A stretch of DNA of 64,000 nucleotides from Actinoplanes regularis (GCF_900188005.1 NZ_FZNR01000002.1:744001-808000); one strand, 5' to 3'. Shown: positions 1-10,128, counted from the first letter of the stretch. The notes: generated by a model not told the origin, from the letters alone. Numbers and translations: made by a program.

Positions 1-177
1 CATCTTCAGGGTCGTGGACTTGCCGGCGCCGTTCGGGCCGATGTAGCCGACCATCTCACCGGCGCCGATGTTCAGCGAGACGCCGGCGACAGCTTCAACG
101 GTCCGTTTCTCCCTGCGGAAACGGCCGCTCTTCACACGTACGGCGAAATCTTTCCGGAGGTCTTCGGTTTTGATCAT
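1..177 (-). CDS. ABC transporter ATP-binding protein (N-terminal part, cut by window edge)
   Basis: Only the first 59 codons are in the window. The ATG at 177 begins [11 protein letters not shown], and near the edge the protein reads [13 protein letters not shown], a Walker A P-loop. It should power the two membrane proteins encoded directly upstream: its start overlaps the end of the 174-974 permease gene by 4 bases, a translationally coupled arrangement. Family knowledge places it among ABC-2 type exporters. The signature motif and Walker B lie outside the window, so the substrate is unknown. Confidence 0.9.
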   Translation of the reverse strand, partial: MIKTEDLRKDFAVRVKSGRFRREKRTVEAVAGVSLNIGAGEMVGYIGPNGAGKSTTLKM

Positions 178-974
178 GATCCTGTGCTCCGGTAGTGACG
201 GATTCCGGTGCGCCAGACGCCGGCGGCGACGGCCGCCACGGCGAACGCCGCGACCGGGGCGGCGAACCCGGCCCAGGACGGCAGGCCGAGGGGATCGGCG
301 CGGCCGAGCAGAGCCAGCGCCGGCTGGTAGGAGATGAACGCGAAACCCAGGGCGTACGCGAAAAGACCGCGGAAGGCCGGACCGTAGACCGTGATCGGGT
401 ACGACGCGAAGTCCTTCCCGCCGTACGTGAAAGCGCTGCCCAACTCCCCCGAATCGACCCACCAGAAGGCCAGGCTCGCGCTGATCACGAAGATCGAGCC
501 CATGAACACCGCACAGGACAGTGGGGCCAGGACGATCAGCGACACCCGGGCCGGCGTCCAATCGGGATCGTTCAGGCCGATCGCGACAGCCAGCACGCCG
601 AAGCCGAACACCACTCGCACCAGCTTGCGGATCGGCAGGTCCATCAGCAGCAGCTGGGGCAGCGCGGCGAGCGGCCTGACCAGCACCGCGTCCAGGGTCC
701 CGGCCCGCACATACGTCTTGAGCCGGTCGACGTTGCCGACCACGAAGTCGGCGAGCGCGAACCCGGCCGACGTGATGCCGGCCATCAGCAGCGCCTCGGG
801 CAGGGTGAACCCGCCGATCCGGTCGGTGGCGCGGAACAGCACCAGCACCGTGAGCACGTCGAAGACCGTGGCGCCGACATTGCCGACCAGCTCGATCACG
901 AACGAGGAGCGGTAGGAGAAGACCGAGCGGGCCTGGGCGCCCGCGAGCGCCGCGTACGCCCTCAGCTCACCCAC
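174..974 (-). CDS. ABC-2 type transporter permease
   Basis: A 266-residue multi-pass membrane protein and the second subunit of an ABC exporter operon (967-1806, this gene, then the ATPase at 1-177). The frame is open much further upstream, but that part overlaps the preceding permease and is arginine-rich shadow sequence. The GTG at 974 begins [17 protein letters not shown] and overlaps the upstream stop by 8 bases, which decides the start. Several hydrophobic helices are visible, including [21 protein letters not shown] and [17 protein letters not shown]. Members of this family work as heterodimers with a partner permease. The exported substrate cannot be read from sequence. Confidence 0.9.
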   Translation of the reverse strand: MGELRAYAALAGAQARSVFSYRSSFVIELVGNVGATVFDVLTVLVLFRATDRIGGFTLPEALLMAGITSAGFALADFVVGNVDRLKTYVRAGTLDAVLVRPLAALPQLLLMDLPIRKLVRVVFGFGVLAVAIGLNDPDWTPARVSLIVLAPLSCAVFMGSIFVISASLAFWWVDSGELGSAFTYGGKDFASYPITVYGPAFRGLFAYALGFAFISYQPALALLGRADPLGLPSWAGFAAPVAAFAVAAVAAGVWRTGIRHYRSTGS

Positions 975-1806
975 CCTGCACCACCAGGCGGCGCTCGGCC
1001 CGGCGCTGCACCAGCGCGGCCAGCGCCAGCAGCGCGACCGCCCAGCAGCCCTGCAACGCGACCAGGGCGAGCTGCAGGCCCGGGCCGTCCCGCTCGGCCG
1101 CCACGTCCAGCGGCGTCTGCAGGATGCTGGGCAGCGGCGTGCCCAGCCAGAGCGTGACCGCCAACCAGTCCGGCAAGAGCCGCAGCGGGAAGTAGAGACC
1201 GCCCAGCACCCCGGCGCCGAGCACCCAGAACATGATCGGCCCACGGGCGTCGTGCAGCCAGTACGCGGTCGCGTTCACCAGGTAGCGGCAGCCGAAGCTG
1301 ACCACCACCGCGATCAGCACGGAGAGCAGGAACAACGGGACCGTCTGCCAGCGTGTCGGCAGCCGCAACGGGAAGCAGAGGGCACCGACCAGGACCGGCG
1401 GGACGAATCGGGTGATCATTCCGTGCCCGGCCCGGCCCAGGTCAGCGGCGAGATATGCCATCAAAGGAGGCACCGGACGTAACAGATCGGCCGCGACATC
1501 ACCGGTGCGGATGCGCTCGGCGAGCTCCGCCCAGCCCCACAGCATCACCACGCTGAGTAAACCTTGACCCAACCAGACGTACGTGGCCAGTTGCTCCGTG
1601 TCGTATCCGGCGGGCCGGCCGTCGAGTGTGCTCGCCGCCACGGCGAGCAGTACGTAGCAACGCACGTAGCCGAAGACTATGTTGGTGAACGTTCCGGCTA
1701 TGGTGGCTTGACGATAGGTCGTGTACCGCCGGAAACCCGACCCGACCAGTGCACCGAAAGTACTAATCGAGCCGCGTAACGGACCGTCCGGAGAGATCGT
1801 GAGCAC
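967..1806 (-). CDS. ABC-2 type transporter permease
   Basis: A 279-residue membrane protein, first gene of the exporter operon. The GTG at 1806 is preceded by AAGGA at 1814-1818 with 7-base spacing; longer starts reaching 1947 lack such a site. About six transmembrane helices are visible. The segment starting FRRYTTYRQATIAGTFTNI is typical of this ABC-2 permease family. It overlaps the next permease by 8 bases and probably forms a heterodimer with it. The gene diverges from the large WG-repeat gene at 1968, leaving about 160 bases for two promoters. Confidence 0.88.
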   Translation of the reverse strand: MLTISPDGPLRGSISTFGALVGSGFRRYTTYRQATIAGTFTNIVFGYVRCYVLLAVAASTLDGRPAGYDTEQLATYVWLGQGLLSVVMLWGWAELAERIRTGDVAADLLRPVPPLMAYLAADLGRAGHGMITRFVPPVLVGALCFPLRLPTRWQTVPLFLLSVLIAVVVSFGCRYLVNATAYWLHDARGPIMFWVLGAGVLGGLYFPLRLLPDWLAVTLWLGTPLPSILQTPLDVAAERDGPGLQLALVALQGCWAVALLALAALVQRRAERRLVVQGG

Positions 1807-1967
1807 GCTGGCGTCCTTCCCGGCCACGCCGCTAGTCTCCTTCCAACTAACCCGCAGTGGAGCCGGGAGAATGTACCCGGGTCCCCGGGTAGCCACGGCT
1901 CGATTTTTTGACACACGTTGGAGTTCGCCGTGACGGAGCGTTGCCAATCGCCGGGCCCGGTCGCCCG

Positions 1968-4900
1968 ATGAACGGTTGGAGCTCCCGCCCGGGCGCAGAA
2001 GGCTGGGACGACGAGCCGGCGTGGGTTTACGAGATCACCTGGGAGTGGGAGCCACTCCCCGGTCAGCGCTACCCGGGCGACCCGGGACGCCGGAAGGCCG
2101 TGCACACCCCGGTCTACGAGGCCTCCCGCGGCGGCTCCGCCGGGTCCGCGCCGGTCAGCCCGACACCGGCGAGCGGCGCGGCGCAGGGCCGTGGCCGGGT
2201 TCCGGCCGAGGACCCGCAGCGGTACGGCGGTAGCCAGCGCGACGCTCGGGAGGACCCGGCGTGGAACCGGCCCTACGGGGGGCCGGATCAGGCTCGTGGT
2301 GGTGCCCCCGTTTACGGGCGGGGAGTGCCGTCCGTACCGGTGAATCCGGGGCATCCCCAGACACCGGCGGCCCGGGGGCCGCAGGACGGACCCCGTCGGG
2401 GTGAACCTGGCGTGCCCGGTGGTCCCGGTCAGCGTGGGCCGGAGAACTGGAGTGGGCGGCCGCAGGGCGGGCCCGGTCAGCAGCAGCCATGGGGCCGTGG
2501 TGACGGGTTCGGGCCGGGGCAGGTTTCGCCGGCGCCGCACGGGCGTCCGGGCTCCGGGCCCGGTCAGCAGGGGCCCGGGCAGCAGGGTGGGCCTCAGCAA
2601 GGTGGGCCCGGTCAGCAAGGGCTTGGTCAGCAGGGTGGACCCGGTCGGGGTGGGGCGCAGGGGCCCGGTGGTCCTCGTGGGCCGATTCCGCCCGGTACTC
2701 CCGTTCCGCCGCGTCCGGGTGGTGGGCCGGTTTCGCCGCATCCGGGTGCTCCGCATTCGGGTGGTCCCGGCGGCGCGCGTCCGGGTGCGCCGTATTCGGG
2801 TGGTCCTGTCGCCCCGCATCCGGGTGTGCCGGTTCCTCCGCATTCAGGTGGCCCCGTTCCTCCGCATTCGGGTGGTTCCGTTCCTCCGCAGCACGCGGGT
2901 GGGGCGGACGGGTCGGGTCGTCAGCCGCGTTTCGGGGCGCCCGGTGGGTTCGCTCCGCAGTCCGAGCAGCAGCCCGGGTTCCAGGGGCGTCGTCCGATGC
3001 CCGAGCAGGGCGGCCCTCGGCCCATGCCGGAGCAGGGCGGACCCCGGCCGATGCCGGAACAGTCGCGGCCGGGGGTGGACCCTCGCCACGGTTCCGGGCA
3101 GCGGCCGGTGTCGCCGGCCGGGCCGACCTATGGCAGCGCGCGTCCGGCTCCCCCGGAGGCGTTCCCGGCACGGCCGGGACGCGACAGCGGGCGTACGCAG
3201 GACGCGCCGTTCGATCTGCGACCGGCTCCGCAGGAGCGGAACAGCCCGGCGCCGTCGCGTCCGGCGGCGCAGCCGACCCGGATGACTCCGCCGCAGCCGA
3301 CCGTGGCGCCCGCGGCGATCTACCCGGGTGGGCCCGGCCAGCCGCCGGTTCGCCCAGGCCAGCCGCCGGCTCACGCTGGACAGCCCCCGGTCCGCCCCGG
3401 CCAGCCGCCAGCTCACGCTGGACAGCAACCGGCTCACCCCGGCCAGCCGCCGGTCCACGCTGGGCAGCCGCCGGTTCACCCCGGTCAGCCGCCAGCTCAC
3501 GCTGGACAGCAACCGGTCCAGCCCGGCCAGCCGCCGATCCACGCTGGACAGCCGCCTGTTCGCCCGGGGCAGGCCGCGGTTCGCCCTGGTCAGGCGCCCT
3601 TCTCGCCTGGTCAGACGCCCGTGGTGCCTGGGCCTGACTATCGCCGTGACGAGCGCGAACGGGTCACCAACCAGCCGGTCTCCGGGATCGCCGCCGCGCC
3701 GGTCTCCGGGATCGCCGCCGCGCCGGTCTCCGGGATCGCCGCCGCGCCGGTCTCCGGCATCGCCGCCGCACCTGTCTCCGGCATCGCCGCCGCACCTGTC
3801 TCCGGCATCGCCGCCGCACCTGTCTCCGGGATCGCCGCCACACCGGTCCCTGGGGTCGCCTCGGCGCCTGTCTCAGGCGTCGCCAGCCCGGTTCCTGGCA
3901 ACGCGCCGGTTTCCGGGATCGCCGCCACCCCGGTCCCCGGAGCCGCCTCGGCGCCTGTCTCAGGCGTCGCCGGCCCGGTTCCCGGCAACGCGCCGGTTTC
4001 CGGGATCGCCGGTCCTGTTCCGAACATCGCGCCTGTCTCGGGTACGGCCGCGCCGGTCGCCGGGCCGCCGGTGCCGGACCAGCACCGGGCGGGCGGATTC
4101 CACTCGGGACAGCCTCAACACGGACAGCCTCAACACGGGCAGCCGCAATACGGACAGCCCGGGCACGGACAGCCCGGGCATGGTCAGTCTGGGCACGGAC
4201 AACCCGGCCACGGTCAGTCCGGTTCGGGCGCGGGTGGTCCGATCGTTTCGGATGATTCCGCGCAGGCGAGGAACGCCGGGCGGGCCGACTCGGGATTCGC
4301 GCTTCCGCAGCACGGTGGCGAGGCGTTCCCGCCGGTGGAGCACGCCCCGGCAGTCGACCCGCGCCGGGTCACCCCGGACGTGCCGGGCTCGGCCTCCGCG
4401 GCCGGACACGGCATGCCGATCGCGGAATCGAGTGCCCCGGTCACCGGGGTTCCCGCTGTGGAGGAGAGCACCCCGGTCGCCGGAATGCCTGCCGTACAGC
4501 CGAACGCACCGGTCACCGGGATTCCGTTCGCGGAGGCCGGGCCGGGAGCGCCCGCGGGTACGCAGCCCCCGGCACAGCCTGTCGCGATGCCGCAATCTGC
4601 TGCGCCGCAGCCGGTTGCGATGCCGCAGCCTCCGGCGGAGGAGCCGCGCGGGCTGGGGTGGCTGCTGTCGATGAGCGGGCTCGGCGCGGAGACGCCGGTG
4701 CCCGATACCTCGCCGCTGGCGGAACCGGAGAGTTCCGCCGATGTCACGGAGGACACGCAGCCGACCGGCTGGTTCGCCCCCGGCACCGACGACTCGACGG
4801 ACAGCGACACCGAGGCCGCCGACACGACGACCGACAGCGCGACCACCAACGAGGCGCCGACCGACGACAGCGCGACCACCAACGAGGCGCCGACCGACGA

Positions 4901-7900
4901 CACCACGGCCGGCAACACCTGGGTCAACGAAACCACGGCCAACAGCACGACGGTCGGCGACGCGACGACCGACAGCACGACCACCAACAAGGCGCCGACC
5001 GACGACACCACGGCTGGCAACACCTGGGTCAACGGCACGACGAGTGGCAACACCACGGTCGACAACACCACGGTCGACAACACCACGGTCGACAACACCA
5101 CGGTCGACAACACGACGGCCGACAGCACGACGGCCGGCGACATGACGGCCGACAAGGTGCCGACCGACGACACCACGGCCGGCAACACCTGGGTCAACGG
5201 CACGACGAGTGCCGACACCACGGTCGGCGACACGACGGCCGACAGCGCGGCGGTCGGCGGTGCAGGCACGTGGGGTTCCGCGAGTATCGCGGAGAGGTTC
5301 GGCTTCGGGGCGGGTCAGGAGCCCATCGCGCCGGTCGCCGATTCCACGGTGGTCAGCGGGGGCACCGCGCCGGTCCACGGCGGCACGGCTGGTGCGGGGG
5401 TCGCCGATCCGGTCGACGAGTCTTTCCGCAGCGCCAATGCCGCGGAGTACGGCGACGAGACGCCGACCGGGTCCGGGGAGGTTCTGGGGCACGGGTCTTC
5501 GGGTGTGGAGCACAACGCCGAGGTCGCGAGCCTTGTGAGCGAACCGAACGGTGTCGAGCTGCCCGGCGTGACCGATTCTGAGCATGTACTCGACGGATTC
5601 CACGCGGCCGATAAACCGTTCGGTGACGAAAGCGGTTCGGGCAAGGACGCTCCGGTGTCCGGGACGACGTCATCGACGGGCGAGTCCGCGGCCGACGTGA
5701 TCGCGGCGCTGTTCGCCGCTTTGAAGCAGGAAATCCCTGTCGCCTTCGAATACGACAGCCCTATCGGCGGCCGGCACGAAAGCTCTGTCTCCACAGAACA
5801 GGAAACCCCTGCCACCGCCGCGACCGTAAACCCCGTCACCGGCCGACACGAAAGCCCTGGCACCGCAGAGCACGAAAGCCCTGCGACCGCCGCGACCGAC
5901 AACCTTGTCGCCGTTGAGGACGGGCACTCGGTGCCGGTCGTCACGGAGCACATGACAGCCGCTGTCGACGAGCACACGGCAGTGGTTGCGGAGCATGTGA
6001 CGACCAGTGGGAACACCACGACGGACGCCCAACCGGTGGACGCCGTTGAGCCGGTCGAGGCAGAGCCGGTAGACGTGGTCGAGCCGGCCGAACCCGAGCC
6101 GGTAGACGCGGTTGAGCCGGTCGAGGCAGAGCCAGTAGTGGTGGTCGAGCCGGCCGGAGCCGAGCCGGTAGACGCCGTTGAGCCAGTCGAGGCAGAGCCG
6201 ATAGACGTGGTCGAGCCGGCCGAACCCGAGCCGGTAGACGCGGTTGAGCCGGTCGAGGCAGAGCCAGTAGACGTGGTCGAGTCGGTCGAAGCCGAACCAG
6301 CGGACGTGGTTGAGCCGGTGGCGGCCATCGCTGTCCCGGCCGTCGTGGACGCGCCGGCCGCGGACGGAACGGACAGTGCCTTCGCGGCGGCCGATCCGGG
6401 AGTGGACCCGGAATCGTCGGCTGCCCCGACGGCCGCGACGCCGGATGCTGGGGCGGGCGCGACGCCGGCCGCCGAGACGGTTGTAGCCGGAGACGGCGAG
6501 GCGGGCGGGATCGCCGGGACGGCTCCGGAAGCGCCGGACCCGACCGAGGCCCAGGCCGTTGACCTCAGTGTGTCCACAGCGGCGGCCGAGGACGCTGTCG
6601 GCCGCCCTGCACAAGGGGCGGAAGAGAGCACGGAAGGCGCGGACGCCCGTACCGGAAAGGCCGCGGACGAGCGTGCGGAAGGCGCCGGCGCTCGCACCGG
6701 AAAGACCTCGGAAGAACGCACGGGAGACGCCGACCCCCGTGCCGGAAAGACCTCGGAAGAGCACACGGCAGACGCCGACGGCCGTACCGGAAAGACTGCG
6801 GAGGACGCCGACAGCCGTAGCGGAAAGACTGCGGAGGACGCCGACAGCCGTCGCGGGAAGGCCGCGGGAGAGCGTGAGGCGGACGCGGACGGCCGTACCG
6901 GAGAGTCCGGGAATGATCGCGTCGAAGACGCGGCGGCGGCGCCGATCCGGCAGCGACGGAACCAGCATGCCCCCACGGACCGCCGCCGGGCCGACCCGGA
7001 GGAGATCCTGGCCGCGTACCCGTGGATGTTCGATCCGCGGACGCTCCGGGAGCAGGTCGACGAGCCGGACCGGCTCTGGGATCTCGCGGACCGGCTGACC
7101 GACCGGCTGGAGTTCGCCGAGCGGGACCTCGACCGGGCCGGACTGCTCAGCCTGCGTGCGGTCGTCTCGCGGGTGCTGGGCGAGCTGGACAGCGCGGTCG
7201 CCGACGGGCGGGAGGCGCTGCGGCACGCCGAGGCGAGCGCGCACGCGCGGACCATCTCGGTCGCGCGGGCCCGGCTCGCGCACGTGCTGCACTGGCGGGA
7301 CGAGTTCGACGAGGCGGACCGGCTCTACGCGCGGGCCGACTCGCCGGAGCTGCCGGCCCGGGTCCGTGCCGAGATCCGGGAGCTGGCCGGGCGGTCGGCG
7401 TTCGAGCAGGGCCGGTTCCTGGAGGCCGTGAACCACTTCGAGCGTGCCCTGGACCTGTGCCAGGGTGGCGACGCGGAGCTGGTGGAGCGGGTCGAGCTGG
7501 CTCTCGACGTGATCACCCGGCGGTCGGTGGACGGCTGGGGCCCGTACCCGCGCGGGCGCGACGAGCTGCTGAACCTGCCGTCGGCGCCGACGCCGCTGCG
7601 GGACGACGGCACCGGCCTCTGGGGGTACGCGGCGGCCGTCGAGCCGCGGTACGCGCAGGCGCAGGCGTTCGCCGAGGGTGCCGCCTGGGTGCGGCGCCCG
7701 GAGTCGAACGCGTGGGAGCTGATCGACCGGTCCGGGACGGTGCTGATCGGCGCCGACTCCGGCTATCTCGCGGCCGACAAGTTCGCCGAGGGGCTGGCCT
7801 GGGTCACCCGGGATCCCCAGGGCGGCTGGTTCGCGATCGACCGGAACAACCGGCTGATCGTGCCGGGCGGCTTCGAGGACGTCCGGCCGTTCCGGAACGG

Positions 7901-8279
7901 GCTGGCACTGTTCCGGCGCGCCGGTGGCTGGGGCGCCATCGACCGGCACGGGCGGATCGCGGTGCAGCCGAAGTACCGGCAGTTCGCCACGGTGCTGAGC
8001 AGCGGTGGGCCGGTCGACGGCTTCGGCGAGGACGGCTTCGCGGTGGTCGACACGGGTAACGGCCTGGGCGTGGTCGACCGGACCGGGCAGCCGGTGATCC
8101 CACCGGTGCACAAGGCCGTGGTGATCCACCCGTCGGCGTTCCTGATCGCCGACGAGGCGGGACGCTGGGGTGCGCTGGACCGGCAGGGACAGCCACTGGT
8201 GGAGACCCGGTACGTGGAGCGCGCGGAGGCGGTCGTCGAGCTCGGGCGGGTCCGTCCGGACGCGAGGCCGGTGCTCTGA
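1968..8279 (+). CDS. Giant low-complexity protein with C-terminal TPR-like and WG repeats
   Basis: A 2,103-residue protein, taken from the ATG at 1968 (MNGWSSRPGAEGWDDEPAW). Residues 60-460 are Pro/Gly/Gln-rich. Then come PGQPPVHA-type repeats (about 458-545), seven exact-length PVSGIAAA units of 24 bp (from residue 570), QPGHG repeats, NTTVD repeats (about 1027-1050), EPVDVVEP repeats (about 1358-1445) and a charged ERTGKTSEE stretch. The folded part is at the end: helical TPR-like sequence at roughly 1680-1845, then WG (KWG-type) repeats at roughly 1885-2100 such as GGWFAIDRNNRLIVP and GGWGAIDRHGRIAVQP. WG repeats form propeller-like scaffolds. No signal peptide or membrane segment is seen. 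The function is not recognised. The long disordered arm suggests a cytoplasmic scaffold. A nearby ESX-linked gene at 31939 carries similar PVSG linkers. Confidence 0.85.
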   Translation: MNGWSSRPGAEGWDDEPAWVYEITWEWEPLPGQRYPGDPGRRKAVHTPVYEASRGGSAGSAPVSPTPASGAAQGRGRVPAEDPQRYGGSQRDAREDPAWNRPYGGPDQARGGAPVYGRGVPSVPVNPGHPQTPAARGPQDGPRRGEPGVPGGPGQRGPENWSGRPQGGPGQQQPWGRGDGFGPGQVSPAPHGRPGSGPGQQGPGQQGGPQQGGPGQQGLGQQGGPGRGGAQGPGGPRGPIPPGTPVPPRPGGGPVSPHPGAPHSGGPGGARPGAPYSGGPVAPHPGVPVPPHSGGPVPPHSGGSVPPQHAGGADGSGRQPRFGAPGGFAPQSEQQPGFQGRRPMPEQGGPRPMPEQGGPRPMPEQSRPGVDPRHGSGQRPVSPAGPTYGSARPAPPEAFPARPGRDSGRTQDAPFDLRPAPQERNSPAPSRPAAQPTRMTPPQPTVAPAAIYPGGPGQPPVRPGQPPAHAGQPPVRPGQPPAHAGQQPAHPGQPPVHAGQPPVHPGQPPAHAGQQPVQPGQPPIHAGQPPVRPGQAAVRPGQAPFSPGQTPVVPGPDYRRDERERVTNQPVSGIAAAPVSGIAAAPVSGIAAAPVSGIAAAPVSGIAAAPVSGIAAAPVSGIAATPVPGVASAPVSGVASPVPGNAPVSGIAATPVPGAASAPVSGVAGPVPGNAPVSGIAGPVPNIAPVSGTAAPVAGPPVPDQHRAGGFHSGQPQHGQPQHGQPQYGQPGHGQPGHGQSGHGQPGHGQSGSGAGGPIVSDDSAQARNAGRADSGFALPQHGGEAFPPVEHAPAVDPRRVTPDVPGSASAAGHGMPIAESSAPVTGVPAVEESTPVAGMPAVQPNAPVTGIPFAEAGPGAPAGTQPPAQPVAMPQSAAPQPVAMPQPPAEEPRGLGWLLSMSGLGAETPVPDTSPLAEPESSADVTEDTQPTGWFAPGTDDSTDSDTEAADTTTDSATTNEAPTDDSATTNEAPTDDTTAGNTWVNETTANSTTVGDATTDSTTTNKAPTDDTTAGNTWVNGTTSGNTTVDNTTVDNTTVDNTTVDNTTADSTTAGDMTADKVPTDDTTAGNTWVNGTTSADTTVGDTTADSAAVGGAGTWGSASIAERFGFGAGQEPIAPVADSTVVSGGTAPVHGGTAGAGVADPVDESFRSANAAEYGDETPTGSGEVLGHGSSGVEHNAEVASLVSEPNGVELPGVTDSEHVLDGFHAADKPFGDESGSGKDAPVSGTTSSTGESAADVIAALFAALKQEIPVAFEYDSPIGGRHESSVSTEQETPATAATVNPVTGRHESPGTAEHESPATAATDNLVAVEDGHSVPVVTEHMTAAVDEHTAVVAEHVTTSGNTTTDAQPVDAVEPVEAEPVDVVEPAEPEPVDAVEPVEAEPVVVVEPAGAEPVDAVEPVEAEPIDVVEPAEPEPVDAVEPVEAEPVDVVESVEAEPADVVEPVAAIAVPAVVDAPAADGTDSAFAAADPGVDPESSAAPTAATPDAGAGATPAAETVVAGDGEAGGIAGTAPEAPDPTEAQAVDLSVSTAAAEDAVGRPAQGAEESTEGADARTGKAADERAEGAGARTGKTSEERTGDADPRAGKTSEEHTADADGRTGKTAEDADSRSGKTAEDADSRRGKAAGEREADADGRTGESGNDRVEDAAAAPIRQRRNQHAPTDRRRADPEEILAAYPWMFDPRTLREQVDEPDRLWDLADRLTDRLEFAERDLDRAGLLSLRAVVSRVLGELDSAVADGREALRHAEASAHARTISVARARLAHVLHWRDEFDEADRLYARADSPELPARVRAEIRELAGRSAFEQGRFLEAVNHFERALDLCQGGDAELVERVELALDVITRRSVDGWGPYPRGRDELLNLPSAPTPLRDDGTGLWGYAAAVEPRYAQAQAFAEGAAWVRRPESNAWELIDRSGTVLIGADSGYLAADKFAEGLAWVTRDPQGGWFAIDRNNRLIVPGGFEDVRPFRNGLALFRRAGGWGAIDRHGRIAVQPKYRQFATVLSSGGPVDGFGEDGFAVVDTGNGLGVVDRTGQPVIPPVHKAVVIHPSAFLIADEAGRWGALDRQGQPLVETRYVERAEAVVELGRVRPDARPVL
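3675..3842 (+). repeat. 24-bp tandem repeat, seven units, encoding PVSGIAAA
   Basis: Seven consecutive 24-bp units start at 3675, 3699, 3723, 3747, 3771, 3795 and 3819, each encoding PVSGIAAA (the last reads PVSGIAAT). Units differ only at a few silent positions, so the expansion looks recent. The repeat continues degenerately as PVPGVASAPVSGVA to about 4060. The whole array lies inside the WG-repeat gene and keeps frame. Confidence 0.9.
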
Positions 8280-8299
8280 GATCCGGTTAGGGTCGGCGG

Positions 8300-9298
8300 A
8301 TGGAGTTCCGTCATCTCGGCCGTTCCGGCCTGTTGGTCAGTGAGATCGCCTACGGCAACTGGATCACCCACGGGTCCCAGGTGGAGGAGGAGGCCGCGCT
8401 CGCGTGCGTGCGCGCGGCCCTCGACTGCGGGATCACCACTTTCGACACCGCCGACGTCTACGCCGGTACCCGCGCCGAGGAGGTGCTGGGCCGGGCGCTG
8501 AAGGACGAGCGACGCGACGGCCTGGAGATCCTCACCAAGGTGTACTGGCGGATCGGGCCGGGCGCGAACGACAGCGGCCTGTCCCGCAAGCACATCATGG
8601 CCTCGATCGACGGCTCGCTGCGCCGGCTGGGCACCGATCATGTCGACGTCTACCAGGCGCACCGGTTCGACCATCGGACTCCGCTGGCCGAGACCATGGA
8701 GGCGTTCGCCGACGTGGTGCACCGGGGCAAGGCGCACTACATCGGCGTCTCGGAGTGGACCGCCACCCAGATCCGGGCGGCGAAACCGCTGGCCGACGAG
8801 CTGAAGATCCGGCTGGTGTCGAACCAGCCCCAGTACTCGATGCTGTGGCGGGTGATCGAGGCCGAGGTGGTGCCGGCGTCGCGGGAGCTGGGGCTGGGCC
8901 AGATCGTCTGGTCGCCGCTGGCGCAGGGCGTGCTGACCGGCAAGTACCGGGTGGGTGAGCAGCCGCCGGCCGGGTCGCGGGCCACCGACGAGAAGTCCGG
9001 GGCCGGTTTCATCGCCCGGTGGCTGGAGGACGACGTGCTGAACGCGGTCGCCCGGCTGAAGCCGCTGGCGGACGAGGCCGGCCTGACCATGGGGCAGCTC
9101 GCCATCGCGTGGGTGCTGCACAACCCGAACGTGTCCGCGGCGATCATCGGCGCGTCCCGGCCCGAGCAGGTCCGGGACAACGCGAAGGCGTCCGGGGTGA
9201 AGCTGGACGACGGGCTGCTGAAGGCGATCGACGAGATCGTCGACCCGGTCGTCACCCGGGATCCGGCGCTCACGACCAGCCCGGTCGGCCGGCCGTGA
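8300..9298 (+). CDS. Aldo/keto reductase family protein
   Basis: A 332-residue TIM-barrel oxidoreductase expected to use NADPH on carbonyl substrates. The catalytic tetrad is complete: Asp49 and Tyr54 in FDTADVYAG, Lys80 in ILTKVYW and His121 in YQAHRFD. Sequence and length resemble the subgroup related to potassium-channel beta subunits. The ATG at 8300 begins MEFRHLGRSGLLVSEIAYG, the normal N-terminus. It starts 20 bases after the WG-repeat gene on the same strand and could be cotranscribed. Its end lies 10 bases from the convergent site-2 protease gene. The substrate is unknown. Confidence 0.93.
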   Translation: MEFRHLGRSGLLVSEIAYGNWITHGSQVEEEAALACVRAALDCGITTFDTADVYAGTRAEEVLGRALKDERRDGLEILTKVYWRIGPGANDSGLSRKHIMASIDGSLRRLGTDHVDVYQAHRFDHRTPLAETMEAFADVVHRGKAHYIGVSEWTATQIRAAKPLADELKIRLVSNQPQYSMLWRVIEAEVVPASRELGLGQIVWSPLAQGVLTGKYRVGEQPPAGSRATDEKSGAGFIARWLEDDVLNAVARLKPLADEAGLTMGQLAIAWVLHNPNVSAAIIGASRPEQVRDNAKASGVKLDDGLLKAIDEIVDPVVTRDPALTTSPVGRP

Positions 9299-9308
9299 GC
9301 AGCCGGTC

Positions 9309-10127
9309 CTAGTTCGACCAGAAGCGCATCAGGTCGAATCCGTCGGAGACCAGCCCCGGGTGCAGGTGGAGCAGCTCGGCGATCGAGCTGACCAGCCGGT
9401 AGAAGTAATCACCGGCGCTGGTCTGCCAGAGCGCCACGAACAGCAGCAGGAAGCCGAACGGCGCGAACATGTCCCAGGCGCGCCGGTAGGCCGGGTTCAG
9501 CCAGGGCCGCAGGATGCTGCCGCCGTCCAGGCCCGGGATCGGCAGCAGGTTCAGCACGCTCGCGGTGATCTGCAGGAACGCGACCAGCGAGAGCGCCTGC
9601 CAGAACTCCGGGTGCTCGGTGTAGACGAACGTCCGGCTGCCGGTCTCGACGAAGTCCGGGCCGAGGCCCAGCAGGAACGGCATGGCCGCCACCAGCGCGA
9701 GGATCACGTTGGTGAGCGGCCCGGCCGCGCTGATCAGTGAGTCCTTGAGCCGGCTGTTGATGTACCGGTGGTCGATCCAGACCGCGCCGCCGGGCAGGCC
9801 GATGCCGCCGAGGATCACCACGACCACCGGCAGCACGATCGACAGCAGCGGGCTGGTGTACTTCAGCGGGTTGAGCCGCAGGTACCCACGCTCGGCCACG
9901 GTCAGGTCGCCGGAGAAGAACGCGGCGACGGCGTGCGCGTACTCGTGCAGGCAGAGCGAGACGAGCCAACCGGAGACGACGAACAGGAACACGTCCAACC
10001 CGACGTTGCCGAACTTCGTCCAGACCAGGAAGCCGCTCACCGCGAAGATCGCGACGATGCCGACGAAGACCGGGCTCGGGATGAACGCGTGCCGGGGGGT
10101 ACGGGTGAAAACCGGTTCGTAGGTCAC
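9309..10127 (-). CDS. Site-2 protease family (M50) membrane metalloprotease
   Basis: A 272-residue intramembrane zinc protease homologue. HEYAH at residues 61-65 supplies the HExxH zinc ligands and catalytic Glu, and NLLPIPGLDGG near residues 193-203 supplies the second conserved motif with the Asp ligand. About five to six transmembrane segments surround them. No PDZ domain is seen, so it belongs to the compact group. The GTG at 10127 immediately follows the stop of the 65-residue gene upstream, indicating a two-gene operon. Family members cleave transmembrane anti-sigma factors or similar proteins; the target here is unknown. Confidence 0.92.
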   Translation of the reverse strand: MTYEPVFTRTPRHAFIPSPVFVGIVAIFAVSGFLVWTKFGNVGLDVFLFVVSGWLVSLCLHEYAHAVAAFFSGDLTVAERGYLRLNPLKYTSPLLSIVLPVVVVILGGIGLPGGAVWIDHRYINSRLKDSLISAAGPLTNVILALVAAMPFLLGLGPDFVETGSRTFVYTEHPEFWQALSLVAFLQITASVLNLLPIPGLDGGSILRPWLNPAYRRAWDMFAPFGFLLLFVALWQTSAGDYFYRLVSSIAELLHLHPGLVSDGFDLMRFWSN

Positions 10128-10128
10128 G

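Noticed and set aside
1908..1913. TTGACA box as a promoter for the WG-repeat gene
   Set aside because: No reasonable -10 element occurs at 16-19 bases downstream.
1908..1967. A longer N-terminus (start at 1908) for the WG-repeat protein
   Set aside because: The extra 20 codons overlap the divergent promoter region, and the natural-looking start MNGWSSRPGAEGW lies at 1968.
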